NCBI RefSeq assembly: GCF_027943255.1
Contig: NC_072897.1
Location: 45,234,044-45,298,043 of the forward strand
Source of the DNA: Anastrepha obliqua
Taxonomy: Eukaryota > Arthropoda > Insecta > Diptera > Tephritidae
DNA: 64,000 nucleotides
Reading direction: 5' to 3'
Part shown: piece by piece, positions 46,138 to 55,835 of the stretch
How positions within the stretch are numbered: position 1 is the first letter of the stretch
How the letters are laid out: each line of letters starts with the position of its first letter
Position numbers and translations under genes: made by a program
The notes under the pieces: model-generated
What the model saw: the letters and a program-made list of their open reading frames with translations, nothing else
Told to the model about the DNA's origin: nothing
The model's database searches: none

Positions 46138-46172
46138 TTTTCGATGTCGAACATTCTTTGTGGATCTATGTA
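46138..46172 (-). mobile_element. RTE LINE fragment, left of mariner
   Basis: TTTTTCGATGTCGAACATTC matches the RTE element at about 15928-15945 (TTTTCAATGTCGAACATTC). It continues at 47476 after the mariner, so the mariner is nested in it. Confidence 0.65.
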
Positions 46173-47473
46173 AAGGGTGAATTTTTAAAAGTTTTAGGAA
46201 AGTTTTTCGAAAAAACACACGTAAAGATCAGAAAACTGTATGAAATTTTTAGTTAAATCGATAGTACAGTCCATATAATTTAATGTTTGAAGATTATTTT
46301 ATGCAAATGTTGACCGCGACTGCGCTTCAAATGGTCCATCCGCTTAGTCTAATTTTGGCATACTCTTTCCAATGCTTCGGCCGGTATCTCACATATACAT
46401 AAATGCTTCAATGTTGTCTTCCAATGCGTTAATTGAAGTAGGCTTGTCTGAATAGACGAATGAGCTTTAACATAGCCCCACAAAAAATAATCTAAACGCG
46501 TTATATCGCACGATCTGGGTGGCCAATTGACAGGTCCCGAACGTGAAATAAAATGTTCACCGAACTCGCTTCTCAACAAGTCCATTGTTACGCGTGCTGT
46601 GTGGCCGTCTAGCTGAAACCACATGTCATGCAAGTCAAGCTCTTGCATTTTGGTCAAAAAAAAGTTGGATATCATTTCACGGTAGCGCTCACAATTCACA
46701 GTTACGTTATGATTCGCAGTATCTTTGAAGAAGTACGGTCCAATGATACCTCCAGCCCATAAACCGCACCAAACTGTGACCTTTTCTGGATACATTGGTA
46801 GCTCTTGCAATTCTTCGGGCTGATCTTCACTCCAAAACCGACAATTCTGCTTATTTACGTACCCATTGATCCAAAAATGAGCTTCGTCGCTGAACACAAT
46901 TTTTCGATAAAAAAGTGGATCTTCGACCAACTTTCCAAGAGCCCATTCACCAAAAATTCTGCGTTGCGGTAGGTCGTTCGGCTTGAATTTTTGCACCAGC
47001 TGTATTTTGAAAGGCTTCACCCCTAAATCCTTTCGCAAACTTTTCCACGTCGTTGAGTAACAGATGCTCAATTGCTGCGAACGGCGACGAATCGATAATT
47101 GATGGTCATCATTAACATTGGCCGATACAGATGCGATATTTTCTTCAGTTTGCACTCTACGTAAGCGTGTTGGTGGTTTAATGTCCAATAATGTAAATTT
47201 GGTTCTAAATTTAGTCACAATAGCTCGAATAGCCGCTTCAGTGGGTCGATTAAACTGACCGTAAAATGGAAGAAGCGCGCGATAAACTTTCTTAACAGAA
47301 CACGCATTTATTTAATAAAATTCAATGATTTACAAGCGTTGTTCGTTTGTACGACGATTCATGGTTAAATTATAGACCAAACTTAAGATGTTTGAGAGTG
47401 AAACAAAACACGAAACGTGCGTCGGCTGTTTAAACCAACTGTTTAAAAAAATAATAGCTAAAAAATCACCCTT
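46173..47473 (-). pseudogene. Full-length mariner-family element (1301 bp), inactive
   Basis: TIR AAGGGTGAATTTTTA and its inverse TAAAAAATCACCCTT, with TA duplicated (46171-46172; 47474-47475). The minus-strand transposase starts near 47360 (MNRRTNEQRL) with stops in the first 25 codons, then is open from 47218 to 46349: RTKFTLLDIKPPTRLRRVQT (HTH linker), IVFSDEAHFWINGYVNKQNC (first D), DMWFQLDGHTARVTM (second D) and RSCDITRLDYFLWGYVK (third D). It belongs to the same broad lineage as the deletion derivatives at 31025 and 40565 but is a different family by sequence and TIRs. Confidence 0.87.
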
Positions 47474-47475
47474 TA

Positions 47476-47690
47476 GTTAGATGTGGGTTTTTTGTTGCAC
47501 AGAGACATGTGCGTATTTTGGATGCAGCAAGGATGATCCGAGTCGATGTTAGGTCCTCGGATTTTACGTACATCTAAAACACTAGGAGTGTGGTTTCCAT
47601 CTATCGTACCATGGTCGCGTTTTCGATCGAAAGACATCCACGTTTCTTGGTGTTTTTTTTCATGCTGGAACCTAGTGATGATTCGAGCAC
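47476..47690 (-). mobile_element. RTE LINE fragment, right of mariner
   Basis: TTGTTGCACAGAGACATGTG and CCGAGTCGATGTTAGGTCCT match the RTE endonuclease region at about 15968-16110 on the same strand, with substitutions and small losses. Its far end (about 47690) abuts LINE-A copy 2. Confidence 0.75.
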
Positions 47691-47696
47691 CGGAAA

Positions 47697-48238
47697 AGTC
47701 CGGTCTAGAACGCTGCAGAACTGCAAAGTGTTTTGTGACAAGTCCGAACAGAAAACTGTCAACCTTTCTACTAAAACTTAGAAGGAAAGACGTTCGGTTG
47801 ATGGTCGGCATCATTACAGGACACAACCCAAAGGGTCAGCATATGACCACCATTGGAATCATTGAGGACCCAATGTGCCTGTCATACATGGAGGAGGCGG
47901 ATAGCACTGAGCACTTTCCCTGTGAGTGTCCTGCCTTTGCTAGAGCACGGCTACGAGTTTTGGGTTCCGATGTCATGAGAATGAGTAATATTCGTTCTCT
48001 AAAGCTGGAGGATATTTACAGATTTGCCAAGAAATCTGGAAAATTCTCACAGGACTAACTATCTCTATCTCTGTCTCTTTTCTTTCCTATCTCTTTCTCT
48101 GATACTTTTCTCCTTCCCTCCTTGACTATCTACCCCCTTTCCAGAGCTTTAAATACAATGGGCGTTTTAGCCTGAGTGTTTTAGAAGCCACCAAATCTCC
48201 TGGTGCTCCTTGGCTCGACCGTTTCAAATTTCAATTTC
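47697..48238 (+). pseudogene. LINE-A copy 2: 3' end
   Basis: The sense frame through 48058 encodes VGIITGHNPKGQHMTTIGII and STEHFPCECPAFARARLRVL, nearly the same as copy 1. The CT-rich 3' UTR ends CAAATTTCAATTTC at 48238. The next bases are ATCCGTGGCC, the complement of GGCCACGGAT, so the 3' end sits at the same R1 position as copy 1. The 5' part is lost at the RTE fragment. Confidence 0.85.
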
Positions 48239-48960
48239 ATCCGTGGCCCGAGAGGAACTGAGTTAAGAAGTAGTTTCGTCGTCCATCTGCCACTCAGTTC
48301 AGTATGCCATCGGCTTTGCCACCGCGGCATGGTTTGTCATCTCGGTTCTGAGAAGCTAGTGATGACATGTATCTTCTTGGAGTCCCACGCATCCATTCGT
48401 TCTCGGACCATGAGGTCAACGGGTATCTCCCGCCTATCATGAAAATTGCTGCGCCTGAGACAGTGCGGTTCATTGAGTGAACTGAGTGCCGCTGCACAGC
48501 CTCCAGTGCTTTGCGCTTGTCTTTGAAGTTAAGCACAATTCCCCATACTTCGCTGCCTTACAGGAGAATTGAGCTTGTGGCCGCCATAATTAGCTTTCTT
48601 TTGCACCGCTGTTTGCCATTAATCTACTTAGCACACCCATGACCTTCGCGTCTTTGGTAGCCGCATGCCGTATCTGGGCCCAGAAAGTAAGCCTGCAGCC
48701 AAGTTGAATACCTACATAAGTATTTCACTACTTTTTGGGTCACTAAGGACGTGTCGCCTATTTGCATGCTGACCTCGAGTGGCATGTGACCTCGTGTCAT
48801 AAGGATGACTTCGGTTTTATGTTTGACGAGTTCCAGGCCGTGGTCCTCAAGCCATATTTGTGTCCTTATCATGACTTGGTTTAGCTTTCTTCTAGTGTCC
48901 TCAGTGTCCCCAGCTGGTATGACCACCGCCATATCGTCCGCGTATCCCCCTAGATATGTG
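48239..48960 (-). pseudogene. R1-type LINE fragment, antisense flank of LINE-A copy 2
   Basis: On the minus strand: MAVVIPAGDTEDTRRKLNQV (after YADD), LELVKHKTEVILMTRG, DTSLVTQKVVKYL (near 48720), HSVHSMNRTVSGAA (near 48480), and finally NYFLTQFLSGHG ending at the LINE-A junction (48241). RT core and the C-terminal finger are missing. Frames are shifted between the blocks. Confidence 0.75.
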
Positions 48961-49310
48961 TGTGTTCACAACTGGTCTCCTAAAAGTAGTGGCGTTTCCT
49001 GTGTTTGCCACTATAGGCCTGGTTATGATAGACAATGGACAAGCAAAAATACAAGATGGAGCGCTCATACTAATTCATCTCATTGATTGGGAGAAATATG
49101 AACAATTTCTGACAGAAACATTCGACGAGAAATGAGGCCAAATTCCTAAAGACAACCTCCTGTATCCCATCCTAAAATATGAAATTATAGCAAGGAAATT
49201 TAGAGCCAGACCCTGTGATCATAAAAACCTGTACATAATAAATAATAATTTAAACAATCTAAATGAAAACAATGAGAACTGTTGCCATTGTGGCAATTTA
49301 AAATGACCGT
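48961..49310 (+). pseudogene. Possible LTR-element Env-like relic
   Basis: Sense codons from about 49020 to 49300 give a frame with one TGA, including VMIDNGQAKIQDGALILIHL and ENCCHCGNL. The NGxAKI..G...LIH pattern recalls the N-terminal part of Env-like proteins carried by some insect gypsy-type elements. No transmembrane or fusion-like segment is visible. The assignment rests on one motif and could be wrong. Confidence 0.25.
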
Positions 49311-49488
49311 ATATAAATTTTTTAACTTACTTTATTCACAGTTTTTTTTTTGTACTTATTTTCACACTGCGTTACGTTTCTCTTACATATGATATATTTT
49401 GTATGGCTGTTTCCCATTTACCCCAAATCGCAAAACAGGCCCGAACATTGCTGTTACGGTGTTATTTATTATTATATCAAACCTATCG

Positions 49489-49812
49489 GCCGCCGTAGCC
49501 GAGTGGGTTGGTGCGTCATTAACATTCGGAATTCACAGAGAGAACGTTGGTTCGAATCTCGGTGAACCACCAAAGTTAGGAAAAACATTTTTCTAATAGC
49601 GGTCGCCCCTCGGCAGGCAACGGAAAGCCTCTGAGTGTATTTCTGCCATGAAAAAGCTCGTCATAAAAATATCTGCTGTTCGGAGTCGGCTTGAAACTGT
49701 AGGTCGCTCCATTTATGGAACAACATCAAGACGCACACCACAAATAGGAGGAGGAGCTCGGCCAAACACCCAAAAAGGGTGCGCCTGCCAATTATATACA
49801 TATATATATAAT
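49489..49812 (+). mobile_element. tRNA-derived SINE, full-length copy with (TA)n tail
   Basis: GCCGCCGTAGCCGAGTGGG head with A-box, GGTTCGAATCTCGG B-box, body and GAGCTCGGCCAAACACC, then GCGCCTGCCAATTATATACA and TA repeats. It matches 18263-18584 throughout, which fixes the family structure. The 175 bp before it (49311-49488) show nothing recognisable. Confidence 0.9.
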
Positions 49813-49929
49813 CTGAAAGATCAAATGAACTGGCTATTTTTTAAGTTTTTTTTTGTTTATTTCTATAGGTACCCATTAGACAGAGAATTCCCAAAGGATC
49901 ATGTTCTTACGTACTCAGCGCACTCACCA

Positions 49930-50345
49930 ACTAGGGTTCCTCTCTTTTTCTAGTACGAATTCACCAACCCATCTATGACGTCTCTTTTAACGTCTTCATT
50001 AACATTGGAGTCCACGAATGTGCCCCTCATCATACATGCCAGATTCTTTGGTAATTTCTTCCTCTGACGTACTTGTCAGAGCTTTATGCGAGTATTTATA
50101 AGTTCGCTCATTTACTAAGGACTTTAACCACATCGATCTCGCTCTAGCACTTCTACCACCAGGAATGTCTCAACTCGTTTTTAAGCCAAGGTTAACAATC
50201 TCTTTACCAATAAGTAATTCTAGAGGATTAGATTTAGTTATGCGGTACAATTTATGGCTAATTGTATTTCGCCTAAGCCATCTTGCCAAGATCGCTGGCT
50301 ACTTTCGACACGGGTAACGTTTTAACATACTCATGACGCGTACTA
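49930..50345 (-). pseudogene. Gypsy-type integrase C-terminal fragment
   Basis: Minus-strand codons near 50265-50200 give KLYRITKSNPLELLIGKEIV, which resembles the post-catalytic part of gypsy-type integrases (TxxSPxELLxG). The preceding catalytic E region is not seen. Several stops. The gypsy-type element at 8274 lacks its integrase, but orientation and distance give no evidence that the two were joined. Confidence 0.5.
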
Positions 50346-50457
50346 CCTCCCCGTTCGCGCGACTAACACCTGTAGCTAGTCAAGTGTAATTCTATTTTTT
50401 GCATAGAACAAAAATCACTAAAACTAGTTCCAATAAATTTATCTACTCTGGTCTGCC

Positions 50458-50862
50458 ATGATTCGTGTTGGTATGCCAAACACCGAAATTGAAATTGAAT
50501 ATGTACACAACCATGCAGCGATCGATAAGAGCGACCTTTATTGTTATATGTTAGTAAAGAAACACGTCAAACTTAAAGGACTAAAGAGAGTATCGTTTAA
50601 GCTTGGTGTGGCTGAAAAAAATTATAATAAAATTTTCGACGATTCTCTTTGGCAAGAGAACATAAAAGTACGTCAATTTAAGAAATTTCAAAAAGAAGAG
50701 ACGAAACCGCCGCACACCTAGCGTGTACCGACGCTGTTAATAAGTTGTCAAATACGGCAGATTTTCTACGGTATTATCAGAATGCTGGCCGCATAACAAA
50801 AAAAATACAACCATTGTTGTTTTTCTCTTCTTCATCTGTCTATGATATCATAGTTTTAACAG
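50458..50862 (+). pseudogene. LINE ORF1 C-terminal (RRM-like) fragment
   Basis: An 87-codon frame (50458-50721) encodes EYVHNHAAIDKSDLYCYMLV, RVSFKLGVAEKNYNKIFDDS and LWQENIKVRQFKKFQ. The F.LGV....Y..IF..SLW...I.VR.F pattern is typical of the C-terminal part of LINE ORF1 proteins. Two partial copies exist at 30090-30160 and 38918-39170. A shared non-coding tail follows to 50862. Confidence 0.55.
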
Positions 50863-50864
50863 AG

Positions 50865-50946
50865 CGCCGACTGTTTGTTTGATGACTGAAGGTACTTCGT
50901 TTTGTCCTCGTTCCCCACCAAACCCATTCGCTTTGCCTCTTTATCC
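50865..50946 (-). mobile_element. Short RTE LINE fragment at a junction
   Basis: CGCCGACTGTTTGTTTGA and CTTCGTTTTGTCCTCGTTC match 14455-14540 of the RTE element with few differences. This 82 bp piece lies exactly at the inner edge of module B copy 2 and has neither RTE end. Confidence 0.8.
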
Positions 50947-51497
50947 TCCCCATGTGACTCGGCATCAATTCTCGGCGCCAATTTTTTTTTTTTTTTAAAT
51001 GTGTTTTTTTTAATGTAATCGTAAAAAAATTTTTAATAAATTTTATGTATCCGCTTATCATTTCAAAAGTAACAAAATGGTAAAAAAATAAGCAGTCGAA
51101 GAAATAAACGCACCGCCTATTTTTCCTCGCCACATGTTAGACTCGAGTTCAATTCCCGGTGCAAACTTTTTTTTATAAATTTTATTTTTTAAAATCGTTT
51201 TTTTTTTTTAATGTAATTGAAAAAAAAATTATGTAATAAATTTTACGTATTCGCTTATTATTTCAAAAATACGAAAATAGTACAAATTTAATTGGTTTAA
51301 TGTCGAGGTGAGAAGTGTGTTGTGTGTTGAGGTGAAAGATTTGTGGTGTTTCTAATTTTTGTGTGGGCAAAAGTCAGTGAGGTGTATACAAACTCGGTGT
51401 GCTAAATGACGTTATTACAAATCTTTCAGATCTCAATTGTACTAAAAAAAGCTTACAGTAACATTTGCACCTTCTCATTGCATTAACATTCTCTGAT
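50947..51497 (+). repeat. Module B, second copy
   Basis: Same order as 1861-2395 and in the same orientation: partial first unit, second unit starting AGAAATAAACGCACCGCC, T-runs, and the tail ending CATTAACATTCTCTG at 51497. The arm sequence that follows is inverted relative to the left side of the window. Confidence 0.8.
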
Positions 51498-52215
51498 GCA
51501 TTTATTTCTGCGCCTGCGTCGTGAACCAAGGTTTTGTGCATGCGCGCGACGCGAATTAATTTTAATAAAGTTCTGAAAGTAATTCATGAAGTTTTTCATT
51601 ACATACATTCATAAATGAACGTATACTCTATATGTACATAAATGATGGTATATGACAATATACATACATAATATGTATGTACATGTCAATAGGAGGTATT
51701 TGCATTAAGAAAAAAAAACGGTTTAAGATAAATCAACACTTATTTTATATTGTACTAGCAAACCCGGCCCCCTTCGCTGGGCACACTAAAATAGAATAGA
51801 TATGGTTTAGAACAGAAAATATATGGTTTTCATATTATTTATTTCTTTATTCTTTATTCAAGCGCTTTGGCATGAACAATATTTTTTGTTTTTCTATTTG
51901 TTTTTGAGTAAATATAAAATATAAATTGAAAATCAGGAAAAAAGAAGATTGTTTTTAAATTTCAAATCAACGCATATGAATAAACAATCGTCTTTTTTCC
52001 TGATCATCCATGAATTTTTCGTTTCAATTTATATGTTTTATTAAGCATTGGAGCTTTTTTAACCATTATCCATTTATATTTTTCAAAAAAAAACGAAAAA
52101 AATTTTTTTTTCCACGAACACATAATTTCATTCGGATTTCACATTAAATTCTCGAATTTCGTAAGAAATTATTCACTGTTTCAAAATCCACTCCAAAAAA
52201 ATTCACAAACAATTT

Positions 52216-52398
52216 TTACATGTTGCACTTACGTTTTTTCCTTATGGCATCCAAATCAGAACTCACACTGTCAATTTGACAGTTCAGTTCCGCCCCAAGC
52301 GTTAAAAAAGTAAGCGACATTATGGCTGGCTCAAAAGAACGCTGTACCCGTTGCCACTGCTCCGAATTACAACCAAACTTCACGAAACCCATTTTCAA
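52216..52398 (-). other. Small frame inside the Helitron, function unknown
   Basis: A 60-codon minus frame (MGFVKFGCNSEQWQRVQRSF near its start) overlaps the minisatellite edge. The palindrome CTGTCAATTTGACAG lies in it and CGTAAGTGC, a consensus-like 5' splice site, lies near its end. It might be a captured exon fragment, but nothing supports a function. Confidence 0.2.
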
Positions 52399-53850
52399 TA
52401 CTTACTTAACAATGTGCGTAAGTTTGGTTTAATTCGGTTACCCGGGTCCACGTTTTGACCTATATCTCGAGACCCCAGTCACGTATGGGCATGAAAAATA
52501 CTCTGAACTAAAGCATTCACCAACAGCTTCCATTTGATACCCATATTGTACATACACGTCCGAAGGTTACCCGGGTCCACGTTTTGACCTATATCTCGAG
52601 ACCCTAGTCATCAATAGGTATGAAAATTACCCCGTATTAAAGCACTTATCAACAGCTTTCATTTGATACCCATATTGTACATACACAACCAAAGGTTACC
52701 CGGGTCCACGTTTTGACCTATATCTCGAGACCCCAGTCACGTAGCGGCATGAAAAATACTCTGTACTAAGGCATTCACCAACAGCTTCAATTTGATATCC
52801 ATATTGTACAAACACATTCTAGGCTCCACGTTTTGGTCTCTATCTCAACACCCTAGTCACGGAGCGGCATGAAAAATACTCTGAACTAAAGCATTCACCA
52901 ACAGCTTCCACATGATACCCATATTGTACATACACGTCCGAAGGTTACCCGGGTCCACGTTTTGACCTATATCTCGAGACCCTATCTACCAATAGGTATT
53001 CAAGCTATACGGAAATCATCTTCAATACCTACTTAACAATGTGTGTAAGTTTGGTTTAATTCGGTTCAAAGACACGGCGGGTCCACGTTTTGGCATATAT
53101 TTCGAGACTCTAGTCATCAATAGGTATGAAAATTACCCCGTATTAAAGCACTTATCAACAGCTTTCATTTGATATCCATATTGTACAAACACATTCTAGG
53201 GTCCACGTTTTGGTCTCTATCTCGAGACCCTAGTCACGGAGCGGATGGAAATACTCTGAACTAAAGCATTCACCAATAGCTTCCATTTGATACCCATATT
53301 GTACATACACATACGAAGGTTACCCGGGTCCACGTTTTGACCTATATCTCGAGACCCTATCTACCAATAGGTATCCAAACTATACGGAAACCATCTTCAA
53401 TACCTCCTTAACAATGTGTGTAAGTTTGGTTTAATTCAGTGCAAAGACACGGCGGGTCCACGTTTTGGCATATATTTCCAGACCCTAGTCATCAATAGGT
53501 ATGAAAATTACCCCGTATTAAAGCACTTATCAACAGCTTTCATTTGATACCCATATTGTACATACACAACCAAAGGTTACCCGGGTCCACGTTTTGACCT
53601 ATATCTCGAGACCCCAGTCACGGAGCGGCATGAAAAATGCTCTGTGCTAAAGCATTCTAAAACAGCTTCAATTTGATACCCATATTGTACATACACATCC
53701 GAAGGTTACCCGGGTCCACGTTTTGACCTATATCTCGAGCCCTATCCACCAATAGGTATCCAAACTATACGGAAACCATCTTCAATACCTCCTTAACAAT
53801 GAGTGTAAGTTTGGTTTAATTCGGTGCAGACACGGCCGGTTAGCGAACAC
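52378..53850. repeat. Helitron minisatellite, ~127 bp unit
   Basis: About 11 copies of a unit containing GGTTACCCGGGTCCACGTTT and TGACCTATATCTCGAGACC (starts near 52437, 52565, 52694, 52943, 53318, 53574, 53703). Some units lack the GGTTACCCG part. A longer pattern of about 380 bp, marked by CCAATAGGTATCCAAACTA, repeats at least twice, so there is a higher-order arrangement. Confidence 0.9.
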
Positions 53851-54023
53851 ACACAAAAAGTTGACTTTATTTTATATATACGATTTTTTTCAGTTTGTGT
53901 CCGAAAAATCCAAATATCTTACGGAACCCTATTTTTTTCCAAAATAAAATGTAATCCATGTTACTCGTGGATAATGTAGTTTTCGAATGGTGAAAGAATT
54001 TTTAAAATCGGTCCAGTAGTTTT

Positions 54024-54082
54024 TGAGCCTATTCGTTACAAACAAACAAACAAACAAACAAACAAACAAACAAACAAACAAA
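54024..54082. repeat. (CAAA)n microsatellite in the Helitron
   Basis: Roughly ten CAAA repeats just inside the Helitron 5' end (minus-strand sense). Confidence 0.9.
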
Positions 54083-55742
54083 GCTTTCCTCTTTATAATA
54101 TTAGTATAGATGTCAATTTATAGTTTATGTATTCGACAGCATTTACATACATATGTAGGTATGTACATTTGTATATGAAAAACAATAATGCACAAGCGCA
54201 AGAACATCATCTTCCTTTCATACATATGTACATATGCATGTATGCCCAAATAACCTTGACTTATGTATGTACACAAGTCACAGCACATCACATTCTTACA
54301 AGACAAATACACATACGCACTAGCGAGTTTCTTCCTAACTAGTGCAAAAACAATTCTGCTCTATGTATGTATTATGTCCTAGCATATATACATACATACA
54401 TATATACCTACTTGCCTTCTAAACTTCCTACAAAATAATTGTATTCATATGTTACTACATCCATGCACGTTCATACATTCATGCATATGTATATGCGCGA
54501 GCACAGCGCTCCCTTCTTGCTTCCGTGTACTTTTGTCTTTCACCAGTCGATATTCCTAATATTGTACTTACAAAAACACGATATGTAGTTTGATAGACGC
54601 AAAAGCAACAGCAAGCGCAACGCCATGGCCGCTTTGCCACCGCACATTCTAAAATGTTCTAGAACACAACAAAAACACATACCTCACATGCGCATGTCGC
54701 CCAAAGCTAAAATCTAAGCCTAGCGACTACAAAAACAAAATACATTCGTAGACGCAGTCGCAGCGGCCATGATTCTATCAGCGACGGCGCTGAACAATTT
54801 AGAACAAAAACAAAAAGTTCATTCATAAGTTAGAGCTCATATTTCAATTTCATTCATAAAACGAGCCGCCCATATGCCAATTTTCGCGACCATTCGAAAA
54901 TAGTCAATATTGGAATATTTCGCGTGGAATTATTTGCCAATATTTGATAAATCTTAAATTTTTGTCATGTCGAGTGGCCGTGGCTCCGTATGTATGTATG
55001 CACCCTTATATGTATGTAAATATGTCTTCTAACTGTGCGACAGTCGCGAGTTAATGCGACTTCCAGCGAATCACACATTGCACACATGTGCCAACGTTTA
55101 ACCCAGTCCTCCAAACACCCCCGGCAGGCCGATTTGTATTCTCTTTGATCAGTGCGATGGCGCGTTATCATCATGCAAAATCTGAGAATTGTTTGCTCAC
55201 ATTTCCGGCGGTTTGCAACACACAGCATCTCTCTAAGGTTTCAAAACGGATAAATAATATTCTCTATTGACTGTCTGGCCCGATGGAAGATACTCATGGT
55301 GGACTATGCCTTGGCAATCGAAAGAAGCAGTCAACATCACCTTCCCGGTTCTTTTTGCTCATAGGGTATACATATCCCATGTGTCAAGTGTGCGCAGAAT
55401 CTTGTGTTCTGGGTTTGTTAGAATGGTGGTAGTTTGTACATATATTTAAACACATATGTGAGTATGCGCGTTAGGCTTCCTGGATGGATATTAGAATATT
55501 TTCTCATCAATATGTGTATGTAAGTAGTTCAGATTTGACTGAAGAAATTAAATATAGGAATGCATATTCATATGATTGACTTTATGGCTGTTTTACATAT
55601 AAATCAATTCAAATGAATAATGTTATATACAAAATAAATTTCTAAATAACTGGTATTAGAAAAACCTGAATATCTACACTATTTTAAATCAATTTCAATT
55701 AAACCAAATATAAAAAATGAAATAAAAATATCGAATAAAAAA

Positions 55743-55825
55743 CTGTGCACAGGATTTGAACCTGAGTCAAATATGAGATGATGTACTGCATATACGACAC
55801 GTCTTTCACGATTGCGCTAATCTAC
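55743..55825 (-). other. tRNA-like relic at the outer end of the right arm
   Basis: On the minus strand, TTAGCGCAATCGTG resembles an A-box and CAGGTTCAAATCCTG forms a T-arm-like hairpin with a B-box. The acceptor stem does not pair, so a working tRNA is unlikely. The same B-box opens the window at 1-11. Confidence 0.45.
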
Positions 55826-55835
55826 AATTATTAGT

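Larger units (their letters stand above)
51755..54110 (-). mobile_element. Non-autonomous Helitron (2356 bp)
   Basis: On the minus strand it starts TCTATACTAATATTATAAAG and ends GGGCCGGGTTTGCTAG, between A (51754) and T (54111). The 3' end has a GC-rich imperfect hairpin (CCCAGC...GCCGGG) before CTAG. No target duplication exists, and the left arm at about 1570-1580 is the empty site (TTGACATACAAT), so both ends are certain. There is no Rep/helicase frame. It contains a (CAAA)n run near the 5' end and a minisatellite at 52378-53850. Confidence 0.95.
51498..55762 (-). repeat. Right arm of the long inverted repeat (interrupted)
   Basis: Read on the minus strand from 55762 to 51498, and skipping the Helitron, it follows 1-1836 of the window. 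Start-of-arm correspondence is CTGTGCACAGGATTTGAACC (complement of GGTTCAAGTCCTGTACACAG). The right arm keeps about 115 bases lacking in the left. No coding frame is supported in it. Confidence 0.87.

Noticed and set aside
52378..53850. Centromeric satellite
   Set aside because: The array lies wholly inside a Helitron with exact ends, so it is element-internal.
52378..53850. CRISPR-like array
   Set aside because: Repeats are about 127 bp tandem units without unique spacers, in an insect genome.
55743..55825. Functional tRNA gene
   Set aside because: The T-arm forms but the acceptor stem does not pair and no cloverleaf could be drawn.
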